A stretch of DNA of 64,000 bases from Haemophilus parainfluenzae. Lineage in GTDB: Bacteria; Pseudomonadota; Gammaproteobacteria; Enterobacterales; Pasteurellaceae. The position numbers and the translations under genes are program-made. Below are positions 52,788 to 62,424 of this stretch, piece by piece (positions within the stretch are counted from its first letter, which is position 1; each line of letters starts with the position of its first letter). The notes under the pieces were generated by a model that saw only the letters and a program-made list of their open reading frames with translations, did no database searches and was not told the origin of the DNA. The DNA lies in NCBI RefSeq assembly GCF_014931395.1, contig NZ_CP063120.1:1595501-1659500 (forward strand), given 5' to 3'.

Positions 52788-54296
52788 ATGGCATTATCAA
52801 TCTCTAATATTGTAAACGTGCAATTAAACACAGTTCCGAAGTCTGCGGCTCGCAAATCATTCGGTACGGTTGCACTCTTCACACCAGAAGCAGGACAAGC
52901 ATTTAATAATGCAACTACACGCTATGTTTATGTAAATAGCCAAAAAGATGTAGAAGTCCTTTTTGGTACAAATTCAGAAACAGCAAAAGCGGCTTTACCG
53001 TTCTTTGCTCAAAGCCCACGTGCGAAACAGTTAATTATTGCACGCTGGCAAAAAGACCAAACCACAATCAGCGCAACAAGTAACGCACTTCGAGGCGCTA
53101 CATTATCAGACGGCTTAAGTTCGTTTAAGGCTGTTACAAATGGTAAATTTGCTATTACAGTCGGAACGGAAATCAAAAAACTAGAGGGGTTGAACTTCTC
53201 AAAATTAGCTGATTTCAGCGCTATCGCAAACGCCATTCAAACTAAATTAACACAGCTTTCTGTTGCGGCAAGCGTTACTTATGACGAGGTGGGAAATCGT
53301 TTCATCATCACCTCAAATACATCTGGCGCAAGCAAAGAAACCGAGATTTTTTACGCCATCAATGAGGCAGGCAATGGTGATTATATCGGTGGATTGCTAA
53401 AACTTGAGGACGGTCAAGCCACACGAGTTATTGGCAAGGCTCAAACTCAAGTTAAAGCCGAGAAAGTAGAAGAGGCTCTATTTAATGTTGCAGAAGTTGA
53501 AAACAGCTGGTACGGGTTCACATTTGCCGCTCAATTAACAGATGAGCAAATCGAGGCTGCGGCTAAATACGCTCAAGCTAATGACAAATTATTCGGTGTT
53601 AGCGTTATCAAGCCAGAGCAAATTGAATGGGAAAGTACAAACGTTTTCAAAAAATTATATGACGCTCAGTTAGATCACACTTTAGCGGTGTTTGACAAAA
53701 ATGATATGTACCCTGCATCATCTGCGTTGTCTCGCTTGCTGTCTGTAAACTTTGCTGCTAACAACTCAACGCTTACACTTAAGTTTAAACAACAACCAAC
53801 AATCACCGCAGACGAAATAACTGCGACAGAGTTTGCGAAAGCGAAACGACTAGGTATTAACGTTTACACTTACTTTGACGATGCGGCCATGCTCGCAGAG
53901 GGTACGGTAATCGGTGGTAAATTCGCAGATGAAATCGTTATCCTTGACTGGTTCAAAGATGCAGTGCAGAAAGAAGTGTTTGCTCGTTTATACAAATCAC
54001 CAACTAAAATTCCTTTAACCGACAAAGGTCAAGCAATCTTAATTTCTGCGGTTGAAAAAGTTTGCTTAGAGGGCGTTAATAATGGTGCGTTTGCTCCTGG
54101 CAAATGGACTGGTGATAGCTTCGGTAATCTAAAAACCAATGATTACCTAGAAAAAGGTTATTACATCTGGGCTGCTCCAATGGATACGCTTTCAGATAGC
54201 GACCGTGAGCAACGTAGAGCGACACCAATTCAAACAGCGGTTAAATTAGCTGGTGCAATCCATTCAAGCGATGTGATTGTAAACTACAACCGATAA
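52788..54296 (+). CDS. Tail sheath protein (DUF3383)
   Basis: 502 residues of the DUF3383 sheath-like family: SISNIVNVQLNTVPKSAARK, VNSQKDVEVLFG, FFAQSPRAKQLIIARW and the C-terminal AIHSSDVIVNYNR. Identifies the phage as a contractile-tailed myovirus. A sheath contracts to drive the tube through the envelope. Confidence 0.9.
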   Translation: MALSISNIVNVQLNTVPKSAARKSFGTVALFTPEAGQAFNNATTRYVYVNSQKDVEVLFGTNSETAKAALPFFAQSPRAKQLIIARWQKDQTTISATSNALRGATLSDGLSSFKAVTNGKFAITVGTEIKKLEGLNFSKLADFSAIANAIQTKLTQLSVAASVTYDEVGNRFIITSNTSGASKETEIFYAINEAGNGDYIGGLLKLEDGQATRVIGKAQTQVKAEKVEEALFNVAEVENSWYGFTFAAQLTDEQIEAAAKYAQANDKLFGVSVIKPEQIEWESTNVFKKLYDAQLDHTLAVFDKNDMYPASSALSRLLSVNFAANNSTLTLKFKQQPTITADEITATEFAKAKRLGINVYTYFDDAAMLAEGTVIGGKFADEIVILDWFKDAVQKEVFARLYKSPTKIPLTDKGQAILISAVEKVCLEGVNNGAFAPGKWTGDSFGNLKTNDYLEKGYYIWAAPMDTLSDSDREQRRATPIQTAVKLAGAIHSSDVIVNYNR

Positions 54297-54345
54297 TTAA
54301 TATATGGCTGGATTATCCAGCCTTTTCTTTTAAGAGGGAATATAA

Positions 54346-54777
54346 ATGGCAGTTTTCGATCCAAAACAAGTGGTAGTGTTACTTGACGGAAAAGAGATTT
54401 CCGACTGGGCTGACGGTGCAGACGTGATTAGTGCGGTCAATCAAGTTGATGCAGGTCAGTTGGTTATCGGTGCGAATGGTACAGGTATCTACATCGCAAA
54501 CCCAGATAACTCAGGGAAGTTAACGCTTAAAATCAAGCAGCATTCCGCTGATAACGCTTACTTATCGAAACTATTTAATCAACAAAAGAGCAGTATCAAA
54601 ACATTTATGCCTATCACGTTATCAATCCGTGATTTGATTAATGACGATGTTGTAACAGCTACAAAAGGCTACTTCACCACTCCGGCTCAATATGTGCGCG
54701 GTAATGGTCATAATGCGACAACGTGGACGATTGTTTTTGAGCAAATGACAATGAACTTAGAAAAAGGTGTTGAATAA
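54346..54777 (+). CDS. Tail tube protein (DUF3277-like)
   Basis: 143 residues, FDPKQVVVLLDGKEISDWAD, SGKLTLKIKQHSADNAYLSK and TWTIVFEQMTMNLEKG, the tail-tube fold pattern. Directly after the sheath and ahead of the tail chaperones, as expected. One-base overlap with the next gene. Confidence 0.85.
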   Translation: MAVFDPKQVVVLLDGKEISDWADGADVISAVNQVDAGQLVIGANGTGIYIANPDNSGKLTLKIKQHSADNAYLSKLFNQQKSSIKTFMPITLSIRDLINDDVVTATKGYFTTPAQYVRGNGHNATTWTIVFEQMTMNLEKGVE

Positions 54778-55184
54778 TGGAACAAGTTAAGCAATTCGCG
54801 ATCGAGGATGTAACTTACACAATGACACCGGCTAATGCTATGGCTGCGTGGACTGCGTTAAAAAATGCAATGAAGTTACTCCAATCTGTTGATTTATCTG
54901 TGTTGGGCGATAGCAAAAAGCTAGGTGTTGGCGTGTTAACTACCGTTTTAGCTAACTTGGGCGATTCAAGCGTGAAAGAGTTAGAGAATATCGTATTAAG
55001 TCACACAGCTTGCGAGCAAGACGGTCAAAAATACCGTCTGTCAGAGCGTTTCGACAGTCATTTTAATAAACATCGCGGACATCTAATCACTGTTTTGAAA
55101 GAGGGTTTAACCTATCAATTCGCTGATTTTTTTATCGGTGGGGGTGGATTGCTGAACAATATTCAAGGCAACCTCAAGGCGTAG
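54777..55184 (+). CDS. Tail assembly chaperone (G-like, zero-frame product)
   Basis: 135 residues starting MEQVKQFAIEDVTYTMTPAN, helical, acidic to neutral. It stands between tube and tape-measure genes, where the tail assembly chaperone is expected. It carries a T7 slippery run at 55127-55133 that gives a longer -1 product. Confidence 0.8.
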   Translation: MEQVKQFAIEDVTYTMTPANAMAAWTALKNAMKLLQSVDLSVLGDSKKLGVGVLTTVLANLGDSSVKELENIVLSHTACEQDGQKYRLSERFDSHFNKHRGHLITVLKEGLTYQFADFFIGGGGLLNNIQGNLKA

Positions 55185-55354
55185 AGAATCAAGCGGAAAG
55201 CAGAGTTGATTGGTTTGTATTTACGCCAATCATCAAGAATCTGTGTACGCTGAACGAATTAAGATCGGTTTATTCAATATCCGATCTTATTTCTTTCCAC
55301 GAGGTGGTAGTGGAATTAAATCAAATGGAGCAAAGCAATAATGCTATTAGATGA
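54777..55354 (+). CDS. Frameshifted tail assembly chaperone (G-T-like fusion)
   Basis: After codon 119 ribosomes can slip -1 on T-TTT-TTT (55127-55133, read in frame as GAT TTT TTT). The -1 frame continues without a stop to TGA 55352-55354 and adds about 73 residues (YRWGWIAEQYSRQPQG, then VENQAESRVDWFVFTPII...). It overlaps the tape-measure start by 14 bases. Tail-chaperone frameshifting between tube and tape-measure genes is conserved in tailed phages; the slip itself is inferred from the sequence. Confidence 0.8.
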
Positions 55355-57734
55355 ATTACTGATTAAGATTGGTATTGATGCAGATAGCCAAGCGATGCGA
55401 GAGTTTGAGCAATTCTTGAATTCCGTCAATGATGGTACGGAAAGTGCGGTTGATAGTTTAGGTGCGTTCGCAAAATCAATAGAGGATATTGTAAGCGATG
55501 CAACGGCTCAAGCTAGAGAAATGCCAGAATTTGCCGAATTCTTCCAATCTATCGAGCAGCTCCAACAAGAAACAGCAAATCTTTCTCAAGATGAATCACT
55601 GGACGTTTGGGTTCAAAAGCTAATAGAAAGCGATCAAATGTTGTCAGCATTTGGTGAGGATTTCATTAATAATAGTGCAGAGCTAACAAGAGAATTACAA
55701 GAGGCTGGACTAAGTGCCGAGCAAGTCGAATCTGTAATTAATAAACTTGGTGCTGCGATTGAGCAGAAAAAAAACTCTGTTGAAGCGGATAGCAAAGCAG
55801 TTACAGCTAACACAGCCGCCATAAATGAAAACTCAGATTCGGTCGGTGATTTATCAGAGAATCTTATTGATTTATGGGCTAGTAAGTATGGTGCAGACGG
55901 TTTAATCCAGAAGTTCAATATCTTAGGGGTTAGCATTAACGCTGCAACATTAAAAGCCGCCGCATTTGGTGCGGCTTTCTTGGCTGCAACCGTTGGTGTG
56001 AAAAACTTTGTTGATGCGAATTTAGATGCGCTAGACGAGATTAAGCAGTTATCAAATGTAACTGGCGAATCGGCTGACCAAATCTATCTGTTAGGCAAGG
56101 TTGCAGAAGTAAACGGTTCATCTGCTCAAGCCGCACAATCATCAATCGAGGGGCTATCTCGTGTAATTGGCGAGGCTGCCGCTGGAGTTGGTCGGGGTGC
56201 TAAATCTTTTGAACAGTACGGATTAAGCGCTAAAAAAGCCAATGGCGAAATAAAATCATCTAGCGAGCTATTCGGTGAAATATCCGAAAAAATGCAACAG
56301 ATGAGCAATCAAGAGCAAATAGCAATGCTTTCTAAGCTTGGTATTGATGGCTCAATGATTCAGATGTTGCGGCTTGGTAATGACGAGCTAACAGAGCAGA
56401 TTGCTTTAGCAAACGCTTTAACACTTGGTGTTGGTAATGCTGAAAATGCTGAAACCGCGGCGGCTTTCAAAGATGCCTTAACACAGGTTTCGCAAGTATT
56501 CACCGCAATAGGCGAATATGTATCTTTGCGAGTAGCTCCGTCAATTCAAAGGCTGGCTGAGGGATTTACAAAGTGGTTCGTTGAAAATAATGATTTTATT
56601 AAATCTATATTAAACGGATTTAGCAAGGTTCTCTCGTTCTTGTTTGAGGTAGCTGGTGCAATTAATAACGTTATTGAAAGCACTATCGGCTGGAAGTCTG
56701 TGATTATCGCTCTTGGCGGGTTAATGCTATGGCTTAGTCGCAGAATGTTATTAGCGTTTGCGACAAACCCAATTACTTTAACCATTGGCGCTATTACGGC
56801 TCTATTCCTGCTCATTGATGACTTTATGACGTATCTTGAGGGCGGGGAAACCGCTCTTGGTGATTTTTGGAAACCTTTCGCTGACGGTTGGAAAGCTATC
56901 AAGCCCTGGATTGATAAAGCGAAAGTATGGGTTAAGAGTTTTGCTGATGGTTGGAGTGATGCGCTAGACGTTATCAAACCACTAAAAGGCGTGTTATCTA
57001 TCGTATGGTCTGCTGTTGAAAATATATACGGTAGTTTCTCGCGATTATTAAAACAAATCTTTGGCGCGACAAGTGCGGTTGATGACTTTGGCAATAATGG
57101 CGAATCTGTTGGTAGTGCGTTAGCGAGTATATTTAACTTTGTCGCTCAAACCATTGAGGGGCTTTCCGGTGCTATTGCGATAGTTGCAACAACCTTATCA
57201 TCCTCTTTCGAGGTAGCCATTTCTGCCGTAATTGGCTTATTTAAAATGCTTGGTGCGGTATGGGATGGGATTGTCTATGGTTGGACTACAGGTGACTGGT
57301 TAGGCGCGTTTAAGCGAATGTTCTCCAAGATGGGGGATATAGTGCTTGGTGTTTGGGATAACATCAAGAGAGCTGCTATTGAGTTTATTAATAGCTTAAT
57401 TTCTATTGTTAATAAGTTTGGAGCGGGAATTGACCCGATAGAAATCCCAATTACTCAAAGAGTTCAGACTATTGGTGAGAATGTTGGTTCTGTTGTATCT
57501 TCCACAGCTGGATTTGCTCAGAGTGCCGCCTCAATGTCCGGCATGGTTCTTGGCGCATCTATGGCTGCATCATCTGGAGTTGGCCCGCAAACCACAAATA
57601 CAGATAACAGTCAGAAGAACAGCAATAACAAAATAACCATTACGCAGCACATTCAAGGTACAGATAATCCTAAGGCGGTAGCAGACCAATCGGCAAGAGC
57701 TATCAACAATCAACTATCCACAGTTATAGGTTAA
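55341..57734 (+). CDS. Tape measure protein
   Basis: 797 residues. N-terminal helical coiled-coil region (LLDELLIKIGIDADSQAMRE), hydrophobic segments near residues 200-215 (AATLKAAAFGAAFLAATVG) and 450-490 (WKSVIIALGGLMLWLSRRML), then a long helical tail. Its length sets tail length. Final residues AVADQSARAINNQLSTVIG. Confidence 0.9.
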   Translation: MLLDELLIKIGIDADSQAMREFEQFLNSVNDGTESAVDSLGAFAKSIEDIVSDATAQAREMPEFAEFFQSIEQLQQETANLSQDESLDVWVQKLIESDQMLSAFGEDFINNSAELTRELQEAGLSAEQVESVINKLGAAIEQKKNSVEADSKAVTANTAAINENSDSVGDLSENLIDLWASKYGADGLIQKFNILGVSINAATLKAAAFGAAFLAATVGVKNFVDANLDALDEIKQLSNVTGESADQIYLLGKVAEVNGSSAQAAQSSIEGLSRVIGEAAAGVGRGAKSFEQYGLSAKKANGEIKSSSELFGEISEKMQQMSNQEQIAMLSKLGIDGSMIQMLRLGNDELTEQIALANALTLGVGNAENAETAAAFKDALTQVSQVFTAIGEYVSLRVAPSIQRLAEGFTKWFVENNDFIKSILNGFSKVLSFLFEVAGAINNVIESTIGWKSVIIALGGLMLWLSRRMLLAFATNPITLTIGAITALFLLIDDFMTYLEGGETALGDFWKPFADGWKAIKPWIDKAKVWVKSFADGWSDALDVIKPLKGVLSIVWSAVENIYGSFSRLLKQIFGATSAVDDFGNNGESVGSALASIFNFVAQTIEGLSGAIAIVATTLSSSFEVAISAVIGLFKMLGAVWDGIVYGWTTGDWLGAFKRMFSKMGDIVLGVWDNIKRAAIEFINSLISIVNKFGAGIDPIEIPITQRVQTIGENVGSVVSSTAGFAQSAASMSGMVLGASMAASSGVGPQTTNTDNSQKNSNNKITITQHIQGTDNPKAVADQSARAINNQLSTVIG

Positions 57735-57736
57735 AC

Positions 57737-58549
57737 ATGGCTAATTTTGCTCAATTATCAAATAGGAGTATTGGTAAAATTACTCTCGATGTTGTCACCA
57801 TTGAAGATCACCAATCAGACCTATCAATCACTGAAAACCCGATTGAGTCAGGCGCTGCAATAGCCGACCATGCTGTGATTCAGCCTAAACGCGTAACGAT
57901 AAATGGCGTGGTGGTCGATCACGATCACAGCTCGTTTGCCGGAAACATTCCATTTCTTGGTAATATCCGTGGAGCGGTTGACTTTCTCAATAACATCCCA
58001 TTACCGGTAAACGTTGCGACTAAGACGGCGCAAACTATTGCTAAAGCTGGAAGATTGATTAGTCAAGGAGCGGCAGCACTTGGTAGCGTTACTGGCGCAT
58101 TTGGCGGGGCTAGAAAGTTAGCCCCATTTTTACCTGACTTTTCCGTGCCGGAGTTGCTTAGCGGCGCTATTGGCGGGGATAGTCGAGTTCAGAAATGCCA
58201 CGCAGACTTACTCGCCTCTCAGAAGTCTGGTGAAACAATAGAAATTCAAACAGGAATCCATCTATACAAGGATATGTTGATTGAATCAATCTCAGTTAGC
58301 CAATCCCAAGACGGCAGTGCAACATTTACCATTACCGCTAGAGAGATATTCGTAATTAATACGCAGTCATCAAGTTCAGGTAATAGTAACAAATCTGGCA
58401 GCAATGGATCGTCAACAGCGGGAAAAACAAAAAGCGGCAGAGCTGCAAAGCAGTCGGCAAGCAAAACTCAACAAGGAACGACGCAACCAGTAAAGGCTAC
58501 GCCTAAGAAAACCTCGCACCTTGGCAATGTAATAGGAGTTAGAAAATGA
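57737..58549 (+). CDS. Dit-like baseplate/tail protein
   Basis: 270 residues. IGKITLDVVTIEDHQSDLSI, HAVIQPKRVTINGVVVDHDH and LIESISVSQSQDGSATFTIT match the N-terminal Dit-type domain found after tape measures in this phage class. The C-terminus is a Ser/Gly/Lys-rich flexible tail (SSSSGNSNKSGSNGSSTAGK). Confidence 0.75.
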   Translation: MANFAQLSNRSIGKITLDVVTIEDHQSDLSITENPIESGAAIADHAVIQPKRVTINGVVVDHDHSSFAGNIPFLGNIRGAVDFLNNIPLPVNVATKTAQTIAKAGRLISQGAAALGSVTGAFGGARKLAPFLPDFSVPELLSGAIGGDSRVQKCHADLLASQKSGETIEIQTGIHLYKDMLIESISVSQSQDGSATFTITAREIFVINTQSSSSGNSNKSGSNGSSTAGKTKSGRAAKQSASKTQQGTTQPVKATPKKTSHLGNVIGVRK

Positions 58550-58848
58550 GATTAATTCCAGTTACACAATCACCATATCAAGAGCAAACATTTGATTTTA
58601 ATGGTCGAAAAATCCGTTTAACACTACGTTTTAATAGCATAGGCGAGTTCTGGGCAATGGATGTTTTTGAACCGGTGACTCAAAAACAAATCTGTCAAGG
58701 TCAAGCGTTGGCGTGCGGAGTGCCTATTCTATTGCGCTCAACTCAACCTTATTTCTTTTACCTGGAAGATGAGAGCGGGGCTGAGTTAGACCCATTCGGT
58801 ATTGATGATCTAGGTACAAGGTGCTTTCTTTACATAGGTGAAAAATAA
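58546..58848 (+). CDS. Baseplate plug-like protein
   Basis: 100 residues, MRLIPVTQSPYQEQTFDFNG then RKIRLTLRFNSIGEFWAMDV and LACGVPILLRS, the small beta-barrel plug protein pattern. Overlaps both neighbours (ATGA and one base). Confidence 0.78.
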   Translation: MRLIPVTQSPYQEQTFDFNGRKIRLTLRFNSIGEFWAMDVFEPVTQKQICQGQALACGVPILLRSTQPYFFYLEDESGAELDPFGIDDLGTRCFLYIGEK

Positions 58849-59687
58849 TGAAACAGTTTGGTCGTCAATGGAAGCTTGATATTAGCAATGATAGCGAAAC
58901 AATATCAATAGAGCAGTTACGGGTCGCATTTGAAATTGATAAAACAATCAATGAGAAACCTAACCCTGCAAAAATTCAAGTATGGAATCTCAATCGAAAT
59001 CACATTAATAAATTGTTAAGTCAGGAGTATAAAAAGGCGGCTTTATTTGTTGGGTATAACGAGTTGAGACAGATTTATTCTGGCGACATTACCAAAGTTA
59101 GAATTCAGCGAGAAGGATTGGACTTTATTTTAACGCTTGAATGTTCTGACGGACACGTGGCTTATACACAGTCAAGAGCAAAAACGACACTCAAGGCTGG
59201 TGCGACAGATAAGCAAATCGTTGAAGAAATACAAAAGACCATGCCGAAAGTGCAAGCAGGAGCAATCGACATACCAAATAAGAGACAACTACCACGCGGC
59301 AGAGTCTTAAATGGTGATAGTCGAGAGATACTCAACAGGGTGGCTAGGAATAATGGTGCTGATTGGTCAATCCAAGATGGCTCTTTGGTATTTCTTCCAA
59401 AGGACAAGGTTTTAAGTGATGACGCTGTATTAATATCTCAAGACACAGGAATGATTAACGCTCCAGAGCAAACAGATGATGGGTTAGAAATTACTTGCCT
59501 GCTCAATCCGGCTCTACAAATTGGTGGATTAATCAAGCTTGAATCAATCATTGAATATTTTAATGGTGAGTACAAAGTTGTTAAATTGGCACACTCTGGC
59601 GATGGCATGGGTGGCGACTGGCATAGCAAAATGACGGTCGTGGGCGGTAAATTTCAGAAAGTAGATGGTGGAAAAGGTGGTAAATAG
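58848..59687 (+). CDS. Baseplate hub protein
   Basis: 279 residues. WKLDISNDSETISIEQLRVA, QVWNLNRNHINKL and the later LPRGRVLNGDSREILNRVAR (the common hub segment), NNGADWSIQDGSLVFLPKD and HSGDGMGGDWHSKMTV. Forms the trimeric hub carrying the spike. Confidence 0.82.
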   Translation: MKQFGRQWKLDISNDSETISIEQLRVAFEIDKTINEKPNPAKIQVWNLNRNHINKLLSQEYKKAALFVGYNELRQIYSGDITKVRIQREGLDFILTLECSDGHVAYTQSRAKTTLKAGATDKQIVEEIQKTMPKVQAGAIDIPNKRQLPRGRVLNGDSREILNRVARNNGADWSIQDGSLVFLPKDKVLSDDAVLISQDTGMINAPEQTDDGLEITCLLNPALQIGGLIKLESIIEYFNGEYKVVKLAHSGDGMGGDWHSKMTVVGGKFQKVDGGKGGK

Positions 59688-60332
59688 ATGAATTATAGTC
59701 AAACACTAGCGACACCAGAAACAGCAGCAGACCAGCAAATTCAACAAGCACAATTAAATCTACACACCGCGCTACCTGCTAAGGTGGTGAGTTTTGACTC
59801 AAGCAAGCAAACAGTAACGCTTGCAACGCAGATTAAGATGAAATTAGCTGATGGCAAAGATGCTGATATTCCTGCTCTTGTTGATGTTCCAGTTAGCTTT
59901 CCTAGAGGTGGTGGGTTTGCTGTTACATTTCCATTAAAAGAGGGTGATGAGGGTATTGCAATATTTTCCGAGCGGTGCATAGATGGCTGGTGGCAAAATG
60001 GCAGTGCATCAGCTCCTCTTGACTTTAGGTTGCACGACTTATCGGATGCAATGTTTATACCTGGCGTCTGCTCAGTTCCTAGAGTTATTAAAAACTTTTT
60101 TAACGATGGTCTTTCAATGCAGACACTTGACGGTGGAACGTATATTAGGATTAAGAATGGCACAATCCAAATCAAAGGAAACATTGAGCATCAAGGCGAC
60201 ACATCACAGAAAGGCAAACATAGTTCAACAGGTGTGATTTCGAGCGATACCGATGTTAAGGCGGCTGGAATATCAGGTAAATCACACAAACACCCTGGAG
60301 ATAGCGGTGGTACGACAGGAGCGCCACAATGA
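59688..60332 (+). CDS. Baseplate spike, Gp138-N-like
   Basis: 214 residues. The OB-like N-terminal domain (LPAKVVSFDSSKQTVTLATQ, DIPALVDVPVSFPRGGGFAV, TFPLKEGDEGIAIFSERCID) is the Gp138_N spike module. The C-terminus is repetitive and His/Gly-rich (GISGKSHKHPGDSGG), typical of the metal-binding spike tip. Confidence 0.85.
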   Translation: MNYSQTLATPETAADQQIQQAQLNLHTALPAKVVSFDSSKQTVTLATQIKMKLADGKDADIPALVDVPVSFPRGGGFAVTFPLKEGDEGIAIFSERCIDGWWQNGSASAPLDFRLHDLSDAMFIPGVCSVPRVIKNFFNDGLSMQTLDGGTYIRIKNGTIQIKGNIEHQGDTSQKGKHSSTGVISSDTDVKAAGISGKSHKHPGDSGGTTGAPQ

Positions 60333-60694
60333 CGGTTAGAGTTAGACGAGTGGATAAAAATCACGATTGGACTTTCGGGCAAGGCTTTTCAAACTACGCA
60401 AGCGAATCTGAGGCTATTGCTCAAAACGTTCAAACTAGACTCTGGTCATTTACTAATGACTGGTTCTTAGATTTAGAACATGGCTTGCCTTGGTTGGAGC
60501 AGATGGGGCGCAATGTCAATTTAGCGGATTGGGAAATCAGAATAAAACGCCATGTATTGCAAACTGATGGAGTGGTAAAGATAACTGATTATGAGGCTAT
60601 CCTGAATCCAGATAATAGGAGACTGGAAGTTTATATCACATACCAAGACATTTACGGGCAGGAAAAGTCCGCAAGCTACAAATCACAGGAGTAA
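60329..60694 (+). CDS. Baseplate wedge protein, gp25-like
   Basis: 121 residues, DWTFGQGFSNYASESEAIAQ, NVQTRLWSFTNDWFLDLEHG, RIKRHVLQTDGVVKI, consistent with the gp25/lysozyme-like wedge family. Sits just before the gp47-like gene, the usual order. Confidence 0.78.
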   Translation: MTVRVRRVDKNHDWTFGQGFSNYASESEAIAQNVQTRLWSFTNDWFLDLEHGLPWLEQMGRNVNLADWEIRIKRHVLQTDGVVKITDYEAILNPDNRRLEVYITYQDIYGQEKSASYKSQE

Positions 60695-60697
60695 TCA

Positions 60698-61840
60698 ATG
60701 GCGACGTTAACAGAAGAAGGGATTAGAATTGAGAGATTGGATAATATTGTCTCAACTCTCGAAGATGGCTTGCGACAAATCTACGGTCAAAATATCGACT
60801 TATCACCAAACACACCTGACGGACAAGTTGTTGGATTGCTTGCTCAAATCAGGATGGATTTTGAGGAATTGGCTGAAAATGTATATAGACAGCTAGATCC
60901 AGATGTGGCAACTGGTGCATGGTTGGAGCAACGAGTGGCTTATGCTGGATTAATGCGTAGAGGTGCTAATTACAGTTATTTAAGGTCGGTGGCTTTAACT
61001 GGTGAGCCGAATACAAGACTATATTCTGGAATTGTTGTATCGGACACGCATAAGGTTAGATGGGTTCTTGTATCTGATGTCACACTTGATTCAAACGGTT
61101 CTGCTAGAGCTGATTTCAGGAGTGAACAGTTAGGTGCGTTTAACTTAGCCAAAAATACAAATTTAACCATTGAAACGATTACGCTTGGTTTAATTAGCGC
61201 TACAACTCAAGAGGACGCAGAAATCGGAATTGAAGAAGAGACCGATACTCAACTGCGAGAACGTTTCTTGTTTAGCCGAACTAAAAACGCACAGAATTCA
61301 GCAGAGGCAATTAACGCTAAGATAGCCGCCTTGCCAGATGTTAAGCACGTCAGAGTGCTTGAGAATAACACAGGACAAAGAGATTCATTTGGTGTAGAGC
61401 CTCACTCAATCAATGTTATCGTTAATGGTGGCGATAGCGCGGATATTGCCGATGTTATCTATCAAAACAAAGGTGCAGGCGTAGGATTACAAGGTGATAC
61501 ACAAGTTACGCTCCAAAGGGATAACGAACAACGAGTAATACGATTCGACCGTGCGGCAATGGTTGACATTCAAATCTCGATGCGATGCGTAAGATACGAA
61601 GATTTTACTCAAATTAACAAGAGCGAAATTACCGAGCAACTAGCGAAACAGGTTTTTAATATCGGTCAAGCAGTTTCTTTATCCCGACTATATTCGCCGA
61701 TTAACCAAGTCGGTGGTTTCTGGGTTAAGGAATTAAAAATCGCACGAAAAGGTCAACAGCTGAAAGCCGAAAACGTTGTGATGCAACCTCGTGAAATTGC
61801 GCGAATCCTGCCAAGTGACGTAACAATCGAGGTGGAATAA
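60698..61840 (+). CDS. Baseplate J/gp47-like wedge protein
   Basis: 380 residues. LSPNTPDGQVVGLLAQIRMD, EQRVAYAGLMRRGANYSYLR, GIEEETDTQLRERFLFSRT and the C-terminal VSLSRLYSPINQVGGFWVKE are the J/gp47 family signatures. Overlaps the next gene by one base. Confidence 0.9.
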   Translation: MATLTEEGIRIERLDNIVSTLEDGLRQIYGQNIDLSPNTPDGQVVGLLAQIRMDFEELAENVYRQLDPDVATGAWLEQRVAYAGLMRRGANYSYLRSVALTGEPNTRLYSGIVVSDTHKVRWVLVSDVTLDSNGSARADFRSEQLGAFNLAKNTNLTIETITLGLISATTQEDAEIGIEEETDTQLRERFLFSRTKNAQNSAEAINAKIAALPDVKHVRVLENNTGQRDSFGVEPHSINVIVNGGDSADIADVIYQNKGAGVGLQGDTQVTLQRDNEQRVIRFDRAAMVDIQISMRCVRYEDFTQINKSEITEQLAKQVFNIGQAVSLSRLYSPINQVGGFWVKELKIARKGQQLKAENVVMQPREIARILPSDVTIEVE

Positions 61841-62421
61841 TGTCATATTCTGATTTGATAATCTGGCAATACAGAGGGAAACCTAAAGCTCAGGCAACAA
61901 TTAAGCTTTTTGAAGAGGTTATCGCTAAAGGGTTTATTGACTTGTATCAACTGCAAGATGTTTTAAACATCGAAACAGCAACAGGACATCAATTAGACCT
62001 AGTCGGGAAGCATGTAGGACAATTCAGAGTGATTAATGGGTACTACTTGCGCAGTTTCTTTGGATTCCACACAGCTCAAAACGCCATGCCGTTCAGTAAA
62101 AACAGGAATGGCGGCGGTCAGTGGTATCGTAGGCGAGATCCCTTGGCTGATTCGGTTGTTCTTGGGGATGATGATTATAGATTCCTTATAAAATGCCGAA
62201 TTATCAAAAACTATCAAACAGGCACGCTACCGAACATTATCGAGGCGTGCCGTTTTGTTTTTGGCGAAGGCTGCAAGGTTATAGATAACCTTGATATGAC
62301 GGTTTCCGTTAATGTTAAAAACATTTCCCTAACCGATTTCACAAGGTATGCGATACAGCATTTAGATATTCTTCCAAGACAAGCGGGTACTAAGATTAAA
62401 TTCCAAATCGAACAGGAGTAA
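61840..62421 (+). CDS. DUF2612 tail/baseplate protein
   Basis: 193 residues, WQYRGKPKAQATIKLFEEVI, DVLNIETATGHQLDLVGKHV, GQFRVINGYYLRSFFGF, DDYRFLIKCRIIKNYQTGTL. Analogue of P2 gpI that joins baseplate and fibre; precedes the fibre gene. Confidence 0.85.
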   Translation: MSYSDLIIWQYRGKPKAQATIKLFEEVIAKGFIDLYQLQDVLNIETATGHQLDLVGKHVGQFRVINGYYLRSFFGFHTAQNAMPFSKNRNGGGQWYRRRDPLADSVVLGDDDYRFLIKCRIIKNYQTGTLPNIIEACRFVFGEGCKVIDNLDMTVSVNVKNISLTDFTRYAIQHLDILPRQAGTKIKFQIEQE

Positions 62422-62424
62422 TAA

